This document shows positions 55,462-64,000 of a stretch of 64,000 nt of DNA, piece by piece. The DNA lies in NCBI GenBank assembly GCA_963701375.1, contig CAVOZT010000004.1, positions 1,922,001 through 1,986,000 on the forward strand, given 5' to 3'. Numbering within the stretch: position 1 is the stretch's first letter; each line of letters opens with the position of its first letter. The position numbers and the translations under genes were made by a program. This DNA is from CAVXTF01 sp963701375. GTDB lineage: Bacteria > Actinomycetota > Acidimicrobiia > Acidimicrobiales > CAVXTF01. The notes beneath the pieces are model-generated. The model was not told the origin of the DNA. It worked only from the letters and a program-made list of their open reading frames with translations, and ran no database searches.

Positions 55462-56355
55462 ATGGACATCGACCGTCAGGCGATCGAGCGACGCGACTTC
55501 CCGATCACGCGGCGCGGCTACGAGCCGGCCGCCGTCGACGCCCACCTGCGCGCGCTCGCGAGCGAGATCGAAGAGCTCCAGCGCGAACGCTCGACGGGCG
55601 GCCCCGAGCCGTCGCTCGCCTCGACCGCAGGCACCCAGGTCCAGAGCATCCTCGCCGCGGCCGAGGCCGCCGCGGCCGAGATCGAGCAGCAGGCGCGCGA
55701 GGACGCGCGCGCGACGCGCGAGCAGGCCGAGGGTGATGCGTCGAGCACGCGCGAGGACGCCGTCGCGAAGGCGCGCGCGCACGTCGCCGCCGTCTCGCAG
55801 GCGACCGCCGTGCTGCTCGAGCGCGTCGGCTCGATGGACGGCGAGGTGGGCGCGCTGGTCGACAGCGTGCGCGCGAGCGCGAGCCGTCTGGCCGGCGACC
55901 TCGCCTCGCTCGACGCGAACATCGGCGAGTTGTACGACGCGGCGTCGGGGCGAACGGTGACGCACGCCGTCGCCGGCGACGCACCCGCTCAGCCGTTCGT
56001 GCCCGCGGCGCCGCTGCCGCCCTCGACCCCGCGACCCGCAGCGAGCGCCGCGCCGCCGCCGCCGGTGCCACCGCCCCCGTCGGGCGCAGCCGCGCCGCAC
56101 GTTCGCCCCGCGCAGAGCAGCCCGCCGCCGCTCTCGCCAGAGGAGACGGCCGACGCGCAGGCCCACGTCGACCCCGAGGCGCCGGCGCCGGCCGCGGCCG
56201 GGAACGGCGAGCTCGACAGCGCGCGCCTGGTCGCGCTGAACATGGCGCTCAACGGGGAGTCGCGCGAGGACGCCGAGCGCTTTCTCGCCGAGAACTACGA
56301 GTTGGACGACCGCCGGAAGCTGATCGACGAGGTTTTTGCGGCGATTGACGCCTAG
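55462..56355 (+). CDS. DivIVA-domain protein
   Basis: 297 residues. The N terminus (IERRDFPITRRGYEPAAVDA; HLRALASEIEELQRE) is the DivIVA membrane-curvature-binding motif. A coiled coil at about 60-150 (AAAEAAAAEIEQQAREDARA) and a Pro/Ala-rich linker follow, then a conserved-looking C-terminal helix hairpin (LVALNMALNGESREDAERFL; AENYELDDRRKLIDEVFAAI). DivIVA proteins mark cell poles or septa. The start lies 7 nt after TAGGAT (55449-55454), which itself overlaps the uvrB stop. A scaffolding role in division or growth is likely. Confidence 0.88.
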   Translation: MDIDRQAIERRDFPITRRGYEPAAVDAHLRALASEIEELQRERSTGGPEPSLASTAGTQVQSILAAAEAAAAEIEQQAREDARATREQAEGDASSTREDAVAKARAHVAAVSQATAVLLERVGSMDGEVGALVDSVRASASRLAGDLASLDANIGELYDAASGRTVTHAVAGDAPAQPFVPAAPLPPSTPRPAASAAPPPPVPPPPSGAAAPHVRPAQSSPPPLSPEETADAQAHVDPEAPAPAAAGNGELDSARLVALNMALNGESREDAERFLAENYELDDRRKLIDEVFAAIDA

Positions 56356-56435
56356 CGTTGGCGTCGAATATGGACATCGGGACGCGGACGCCTGGGCACA
56401 CTCTCGCAGCCTGAACTTTCGCGGTGGTCTACGCC

Positions 56436-56541
56436 TGAAGCCATTAGACCTTCATGTAGATACCGAAGGCTGACAAGCCTTTATACTGCCGCTAAAGGCT
56501 CAACAGCCTTCATGTCGAAGTTGAAGGTGGTTCTTCCTTCA
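56436..56541. repeat. Four palindromes at 29-bp spacing upstream of the SatD-type pair
   Basis: Four related inverted repeats: TGAAG-N9-CTTCA (56436-56454), AAGGCT-GACA-AGCCTT (56466-56481), AAGGCT-CAAC-AGCCTT (56495-56510) and TGAAGG-N8-CCTTCA (56522-56541). Their centres are 28.5, 29 and 29 bp apart. A TATACT -10-like box (56482-56487) sits between the second and third. This looks like a multi-site operator for cooperative binding, most simply by the HTH protein encoded next. The region is less GC-rich than its surroundings. Confidence 0.75.
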
Positions 56542-56572
56542 CAAAGCAGTCTTACGACTCGTAGGTATTGCC

Positions 56573-57178
56573 ATGGGCATCGTCGTAGTTCTTGATCAGC
56601 AGATGAGCAGCTCTTCGCCTGACCGGGTTGATGAGGCTGCACAACGGCTCACGTCGGCGCTGGCTCCTGGTCTGCTGCGGAAGCCGGTGCGTACGGCCGG
56701 CGACGAGATGCAGGCCATCGTCGGGGATCCGGCGATATTGCCGCCGCTAATCGAGCTGTGTCTTCGTTGGGGCGACTGGTGGTTGGGGATCGGGGTCGGT
56801 GGGATCGAGTCGCTTGGGGAGACTGCCCGGGACTCTCGCGGACCGGCGTTCGTGGCGGCACGAGCGGCGATCGAGGCTGCCAAGAGGAGACGGAACCCGC
56901 CTCTCGCCGTAATCGGGGATCCGTCAGAGCTTTCCGAACGTCTCCAGGGGATGTGCGACGTTGTCGCGTTTCTCGTCGCTCGTCGGACTGAACGGCAGTG
57001 GGAGGTGATCGATGTGGCGCGTGCTAGGGGATCGGGCTCGAGAGCGGCGAGATTGCTTGACATAACTCCCCAGACGGCGAACGAAATCATCCGCACGGCA
57101 GGCTTTCGCGAGCAACAGGCTGTGGAGCGCGAGATCGTCTACCTGGCATCAACGGCTCGAGCCGGAGAGCAGCCGTGA
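56573..57178 (+). CDS. SatD-like protein with C-terminal HTH
   Basis: 201 residues. IVVVLDQQMSSSSPDRVDEA, TSALAPGLLRKPVRTAGDEM and ELCLRWGDWWLGIGVGGIES resemble SatD-family proteins (a nucleotide-cyclase-like core; the RTAGDEMQAI strand fits), followed by ARGSGSRAARLLDITPQTAN, a sigma-like helix-turn-helix, and EIIRTAGFREQQAVEREIVY. The family's role is unknown. Codon use is less GC-biased than neighbours. It overlaps the membrane-protein gene (GTGATG), and the two probably work together. The palindrome array upstream may be bound by its HTH. Confidence 0.65.
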   Translation: MGIVVVLDQQMSSSSPDRVDEAAQRLTSALAPGLLRKPVRTAGDEMQAIVGDPAILPPLIELCLRWGDWWLGIGVGGIESLGETARDSRGPAFVAARAAIEAAKRRRNPPLAVIGDPSELSERLQGMCDVVAFLVARRTERQWEVIDVARARGSGSRAARLLDITPQTANEIIRTAGFREQQAVEREIVYLASTARAGEQP

Positions 57179-57894
57179 TGCACGACGAGCTCACCCGCGC
57201 GGCAGCAGCGGTGCCGGTGGCGACGTTGCTGGGCCTGCTGTTCGGACGTGGGGTCCGCCTACGCCTGGCCGCTGGCCTGCTCGGCGGCGCGCTGACACTG
57301 CTCGCGCTCTCCGACCATCTCGATACCTGGCGCACTTGGCTGATCGCGGCAATAGCCGCCGTTGCCGCGTGCCTGATGCCTGGCAGGGACGTCTCTCGGC
57401 AGGGCTCGCCGGTCGCCGCGGCAACCCGGATTCTTGCGCTCACTCTCGTGGCAACGGCCGGCGCGGTTCTCTTGTTGAACACGACCGCGGTTGGGAGCGC
57501 GCTGGAAGCAGTTGACAGCCGCGAAGCGGTCTTGGCGTTGGCCGGAGGTTTGGGTGCGATTTTCGTTGGTGGAGAGATCATTGCGCGCGTCCTGCATCCG
57601 CTGGCGGCGAAAGCGTCTCGCGACGTAATCGGGACCGGAATGGAGAGCGCCGGGCGGTACATCGGATGGCTGGAGCGGACGCTCCTCTACGGGCTGGTCC
57701 TCGCGGGAGCCCCTGACGCCGCTGCGCTGGTGATCGCAGGCAAGTCGATCGCCCGCTTCCCCGAGTTCTCGAAGGAGGATTTCGCGGAGTACTACCTGAT
57801 CGGGTCGCTGCTAAGCCTCGTGATCGCGGCCGGTTGTGCGATCGCGGGCCGCGCATCGTTGGGGCTGACGTCGCTGCCCTCCGCGCGGGCCTGA
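57175..57894 (+). CDS. Polytopic membrane protein paired with SatD-like protein
   Basis: 239 residues with about six hydrophobic segments (AAAVPVATLLGLLFGRGVRL; LTLLALSDH; WLIAAIAAVAACLMPG; ILALTLVATAGAVLLLNTTA; AVLALAGGLGAIFVGGEIIA; YLIGSLLSLVIAAGCAIAGR). The C-terminal segment ESAGRYIGWLERTLLYGLVL…GKSIARFPEF resembles the DUF3307-type membrane proteins that accompany SatD genes. Start at 57175 overlaps the previous stop. Function unknown; a membrane partner regulated by or regulating the SatD-like protein is likely. Confidence 0.65.
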   Translation: MMHDELTRAAAAVPVATLLGLLFGRGVRLRLAAGLLGGALTLLALSDHLDTWRTWLIAAIAAVAACLMPGRDVSRQGSPVAAATRILALTLVATAGAVLLLNTTAVGSALEAVDSREAVLALAGGLGAIFVGGEIIARVLHPLAAKASRDVIGTGMESAGRYIGWLERTLLYGLVLAGAPDAAALVIAGKSIARFPEFSKEDFAEYYLIGSLLSLVIAAGCAIAGRASLGLTSLPSARA

Positions 57895-57931
57895 TTAAAC
57901 GCAACATGCGGGAATCCGCGCGCGCGCCGAC

Positions 57932-57958
57932 CCGAACATCTGTTCGGTCTCATAGAAT
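57932..57958 (+). promoter_or_regulatory. uvrA promoter with LexA-type SOS box
   Basis: CCGAAC-ATCT-GTTCGG (57932-57947) has perfect 6-bp arms and matches the Gram-positive/actinobacterial LexA box GAAC-N4-GTTC. It lies 5 bp upstream of TAGAAT (57953-57958), the likely -10 box, where bound LexA would block RNA polymerase. The uvrA ATG follows 9 nt after the -10 box. DNA damage should induce uvrA. Confidence 0.8.
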
Positions 57959-57967
57959 GGGAGTCCG

Positions 57968-60966
<2,999 letters not shown>

Positions 60967-60970
<4 letters not shown>

Positions 60971-61626
60971 GCGACGCGGGCGGCTCGCCCGAGCGGGAGG
61001 CGGCACGCGGCTCGGCGTCGCCGCCCGGGTCCTCGCCGCTCCTCGCCGCGCAGGCGCGGCTGTGGGCGCAGAAGTGGCGCTGGTACGAGCGCAACTCGCT
61101 GCCGTGGAGCCGCGCGCAGATCCACTGGCAGCTGATGCGCCGCGGCGCGTTCGCGCGCTGGCCGCTGCACGGCAACGTGCTCGAGGCGCTGCGAGAGGGG
61201 CGCCTGGAGGTCGGCGCCGAAGTGCTGTTCGAGCCCGGCGTGTGGATCACGGCGCCGGGCGGCGCGCGCGTGCGGATCGGCGCCGGCTCGTTCCTGAATC
61301 AGGGAGTGATGATCGCGTCCGAGCGGCTCGTCGAGATCGGCGAGCACTGCATGCTCGCGAACGGCTGCTTCGTCTCGGACGCCAACCATCGCCACGACGA
61401 TCCGGAGAAGCCGATCACGTGGCAGGGCTTCGAGAGCAAGGGGCCGACGCGGATCGCCGACAACTGCTGGCTCGGCGCGAACGTCGTCGTGACGAGCGGC
61501 GTCAGCATCGGCGAGCGCTGCGTGATCGGCGCCAACAGCGTCGTGACGCACGACGTCGAGCCTGGCTCCGTCGCCGTCGGGTTGCCCGCGCGCGTCATCA
61601 AGCGCGTCGAGTACGACGCGTCCTGA
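60967..61626 (+). CDS. Left-handed beta-helix (hexapeptide) acyltransferase
   Basis: 219 residues. A helical N terminus (AAQARLWAQKWRWYERNSLP) precedes hexapeptide repeats: VLFEPGVWITAPGGARVRIG, GSFLNQGVMIASERLVEIGE, HCMLANGCFVSDANHRHDDP (catalytic-type His) and NCWLGANVVVTSGVSIGERC … VIGANSVVTHDVEPGSVAVG. It resembles maltose/galactoside O-acetyltransferases and capsule acetyltransferases, using acetyl-CoA. Start TTG 60967 overlaps the uvrA stop. The acceptor (sugar or wall polymer) is unknown; a link to repair is unlikely. Confidence 0.9.
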
Positions 61627-61669
61627 CTCTCGTCGGGCGCCCGGCCCGGCCGTTAGTAGGCTGCGGGCG

Positions 61670-62319
61670 ATGGACTTGCACGAGGCGATGCGCGGCGCGC
61701 CGACCAGCCGGCGCTTCACCGATCGGCCGGTCGCGCCGGAGGCGATTCGCCGGGCGCTCGACAGCGCCCGCTTCGCGCCGAGCGGCGGCAACCGCCAGGG
61801 CTGGCGCGTCGTCGTCGTCCGCGACGCCAAGCGCCGCCGGGCGATTCGCGATCTGTACCTGCCGCACTGGAAGCGCTACCTGGAGGAGACCGGCGGCGCG
61901 CGGATGCTGCGCGAGCCCGGCGAGTTCGATCCCTCGCGCGTGCGCATGGTCGAGCGCGCCGACGGCTATGCGCAGCGGCTCGACGAGGTTCCCGTCCACC
62001 TGCTCGTGGGCGTGCGGATCGACGATCTCGTCGTGACCGACTCCGAGCTGCCGCGCGAGAGCATCGTCGGCGGCGCGTCGGTCTACCCGTTCGTGCAGAA
62101 CCTGCTGCTCGCGCTGCGCGCAGAGGAGCTCGGCGCGGCGCTGACGACGCTGCTCGTCCCGGCCGAGGCCGAGGTCAGGCGGCTGCTCAGATGCCGGGCG
62201 ACGTGGCGCTCGCGGCGCACGTCGGCGTCGGCCACCGCGCCGACCCGTGGCCGCGCCGGCTCGCGCGCAGGCCGGTCGAGCAGTTCGCGTTCGCCGAGCG
62301 CTTCGGCGAGCCGCTGTAG
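61670..62319 (+). pseudogene. Nitroreductase family protein, frame broken by an apparent 1-nt deletion
   Basis: The FMN-binding nitroreductase fold is clear: MDLHEAMRGAPTSRRFTDRP, ALDSARFAPSGGNRQGWRVV, LPRESIVGGASVYPFVQNLL and LLALRAEELGAALTTLLVPA. After EAEVRRLL the frame breaks at about 62189, and the expected end continues one frame over as MPGDVALAAHVGVGHRADPW and VEQFAFAERFGEPL to a stop at 62317-62319. One missing base would give 216 residues, normal for the family. Read as it stands, the frame runs on for 60 meaningless residues. TAGGCT (61657-61662) lies 7 nt before the ATG. A sequencing error is likely. Confidence 0.85.
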
Positions 62320-62351
62320 CGCGATTGGCGCCGGCCGTCTGACGGCTCAGC

Positions 62352-63224
62352 TCAATTCCACCAGCGGCGCTTGCGCGAGCGGAACGGGTCCTCGAGGTCG
62401 GCGCGCGAGAACGGACCCGCCGGGACGGCGTGCTCCGGCGCGAGCGTCGAGCGATAGAGGTAGACGCGATAGACCTGGCCAAGCGAGATCGTGAACGCCT
62501 GCACGGCGAGCAGCAACGCACCGCCGAGCGCGACCAGCAGGACGCCGCCTGCGCCTCCGTCGGCGAGGCCGCCCCCGATCAGGATCACGCCGGGAATCGC
62601 AAGCAGGCCGTAAGCGGTGCCGATCGCGATGATGCCCGCCGTCTGCTCGCCCCAGCGCTCGCGGAACAGCTGGGCCGAGCGGCGCAGCGTCTCGCGCGGG
62701 CCGAGGCCCTCGTAGGCGATCACCGGGACCGCGAACAGCGTGGCGAGCGACCACGACAGGTCGAGCAGCAGCGCCGCGATCTTGCCGCCGAGCGGCAGGT
62801 ACTCCTCGGCGACCCGCAGAACCGCTCCGACCGTGCACACGAGGACGGTCCACGCAAGGATCACCCTCGTCCGTTCGCGCGCCGTGCGCCAGCCCTCGCG
62901 CACGCTGACGGGCTCTCCGTCGAGCTTGCGGTGCAGCATCGTCGCGAGCGCGACGCCCGCGAACAGCCCGACGAACGTCGCCGGATAGGACGCGATCAGG
63001 CCGCCGACGAGGATCAGCGTTCGGCTGTGGCCGCGACTGCCGACGAGGCCGTCGGCCAGCGCGAAGCTGAGGCCGCCGACCAGCACGTTGACGAGCGCCG
63101 AGCAGGCGGGAAAGATCAGCAGTCGCCGGTCGCTTCGCAGCACCTCGAAGCTGGCGCGCCCGAGCCTGTTCGCGCGTTGCCAGCGCGTCTCGTTGCTCGG
63201 TGCGGTGGGTTCGGTTGCGCCCAT
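62352..63224 (-). CDS. Polytopic membrane protein, DUF6159-like
   Basis: 290 residues with six hydrophobic segments. It begins RWQRANRLGRASFEVLRSDR then LLIFPACSALVNVLVGGLSF, followed by LASYPATFVGLFAGVALATM-type helix, the conserved-looking loop VREGWRTARERTRVILAWTV and ALLLDLSWSLATLFAVPVIA YEGLGP. The pattern 'S-x-x-L-x-D-x-x-L-L-x-F-P' at the N terminus is that of DUF6159 membrane proteins. ATG 63224 (MGATEPTAP) is preferred over GTG 63248. Function unknown. It faces away from panB and ends close to the nitroreductase. Confidence 0.8.
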   Translation of the reverse strand: MGATEPTAPSNETRWQRANRLGRASFEVLRSDRRLLIFPACSALVNVLVGGLSFALADGLVGSRGHSRTLILVGGLIASYPATFVGLFAGVALATMLHRKLDGEPVSVREGWRTARERTRVILAWTVLVCTVGAVLRVAEEYLPLGGKIAALLLDLSWSLATLFAVPVIAYEGLGPRETLRRSAQLFRERWGEQTAGIIAIGTAYGLLAIPGVILIGGGLADGGAGGVLLVALGGALLLAVQAFTISLGQVYRVYLYRSTLAPEHAVPAGPFSRADLEDPFRSRKRRWWN

Positions 63225-63298
63225 CTGTCCGAGCCGTACCCGCTCCACGCGGCGCGGTAAACCCGAATCGTCGGCCGACGACCGGCTCGGCGCGCTCC

Positions 63299-64000
63299 TC
63301 AGCCGAGCAGCTCGTGCAGCTCGGCGAGCTCCTCCGGCTTGATCTTGTACGTGTGCTCGGGCGCCGGATAGCGCCGCGTGCGCACGTCCTCGGCGTACGC
63401 GGCGACGCCGTCGTTCATCTCCTGCTGGATGTTCGCGTAGCGCTTGACGAAGCGCGCGCCGAGGCCGTCGCGGATCCCGAGCAGGTCGTGGAAGACGAGC
63501 ACCTGCCCGTCGGTCGCCGGGCCGGCGCCGATGCCGATCACGGGGATCTCGAGCAGCGCCATCAGCTCCTCGGTGACGGCGGCCGGGATCGCCTCGAAGA
63601 CGATCGCGAAGCAGCCGGCGTCCTGCAGCGCGAGCGCCTCGGCGGCGATCCGCGCGGCGGCGCCGGCGGTTCGGCCCTGCGCCTTCCAGCCGCCGAGCGC
63701 CGTCGCGGTCTGCGGCGTCAGCCCGACGTGGCCCATCACGGGAATGCCGGCGGCGACGATCGCACGCGCGCGGCGGACCGACGCCTCGCCGCCGCCCTCG
63801 AGCTTGACGGCCTCGCAGCCGGCCTCCTTGACCATCCGCATGCTCGTCGTGATCGCCTGCTCGTCGGAGACCTCGTAGGAGCCGAACGGGAGGTCGCCGA
63901 TCAGCAGCGGCGTGGTCAGCCCGCGGCGCACGGCGCGCGCGAGCACGAGCATGTCGTCGAGCGCGACGGGCGTCGTCGTGTTGTAGCCGAGCACCGTCGT
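63299..64000 (-). CDS. panB: 3-methyl-2-oxobutanoate hydroxymethyltransferase (5' end outside window)
   Basis: Partial gene, open to the right edge; at least 234 codons are present of about 270. It catalyses the first step of pantothenate synthesis (ketopantoate formation with methylene-THF). PanB signatures include GYNTTTPVALDDMLVLARAV, LIGDLPFGSYEVSDEQAITT, AVKLEGGGEASVRRARAIVA, GIPVMGHVGLTPQTATALGG and IGIGAGPATDGQVLVFHDLL. The C-terminal 40 residues (AYAEDVRTRRYPAPEHTYKI) are the usual actinobacterial end. The missing N terminus would hold the first metal-site Asp. Confidence 0.95.
   Translation of the reverse strand, partial: TTVLGYNTTTPVALDDMLVLARAVRRGLTTPLLIGDLPFGSYEVSDEQAITTSMRMVKEAGCEAVKLEGGGEASVRRARAIVAAGIPVMGHVGLTPQTATALGGWKAQGRTAGAAARIAAEALALQDAGCFAIVFEAIPAAVTEELMALLEIPVIGIGAGPATDGQVLVFHDLLGIRDGLGARFVKRYANIQQEMNDGVAAYAEDVRTRRYPAPEHTYKIKPEELAELHELLG

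Overview
The window looks like chromosome of a very GC-rich, Gram-positive-type actinobacterium, most plausibly of the class Thermoleophilia (Solirubrobacter, Conexibacter or Patulibacter relatives). This rests on codon bias, on many genes coupled by ATGA/GTGA/TTGA overlaps, on leaderless promoters, and on the mix of genes (Lon, an actinobacterial Pol I, a Tcp-type secretion cluster, DivIVA-like and SatD proteins). The lineage is inferred from gene content only. No rRNA, tRNA, CRISPR array, integrase or insertion sequence was found.

Layout. 1-744: end of an EAL (c-di-GMP phosphodiesterase) gene. 0.9-4 kb: small accessory patch with a VOC protein, two VapBC toxin-antitoxin pairs and two lone Xre-type regulators. 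4-9.5 kb: MFS exporter, HxlR regulator overlapping lon, lon with a clear promoter, and a YihY membrane protein. 9.6-19.3 kb: a tightly coupled nine-gene operon for a Gram-positive-type type IV secretion machine (sigma-like protein, two small proteins, TcpC, pilin-like protein, TcpE, VirB4 ATPase, VirB6-like protein, SLT-NlpC/P60 wall hydrolase), with no relaxase, coupling protein or integrase. 19.4-22.1 kb: a ferredoxin-reductase-like flavoprotein, a frameshifted clpP, and a divergent SRPBCC-ArsR pair.

22.1-30 kb is the most interesting part. A cobalamin riboswitch precedes two exported DUF4430-like proteins, an ECF T component, a fused double ECF ATPase, and an ECF S component fused to an exported alpha/alpha-barrel-like domain. 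DUF4430-like and alpha/alpha-barrel domains are the two halves of animal intrinsic factor and transcobalamin, so this reads as a split, membrane-tethered transcobalamin-like B12 capture system joined to an ECF importer. A PAP2 phosphatase and a PduO-type cobalamin adenosyltransferase follow.

30-64 kb is mostly housekeeping: three-subunit transhydrogenase (pntAA-pntAB-pntB), glpD, folP, an unusual Rho-like protein without the RNA-tracking loops, a nested hairpin element, an APC permease with a USP-like tail, two epimerases, malic enzyme, polA, MocR and PPOX genes, a geranylgeranyl-reductase-like flavoprotein, rpsA, coaE, a lytic transglycosylase, uvrB, a DivIVA-like protein, a SatD-type pair behind a 29-bp-phased palindrome array, uvrA under a LexA-type box, an acyltransferase, a nitroreductase, a DUF6159-like membrane protein and the end of panB. 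Three genes (clpP, uvrB, nitroreductase) carry short apparent deletions that break the frame, and two more may; sequencing or assembly error is the likeliest cause.
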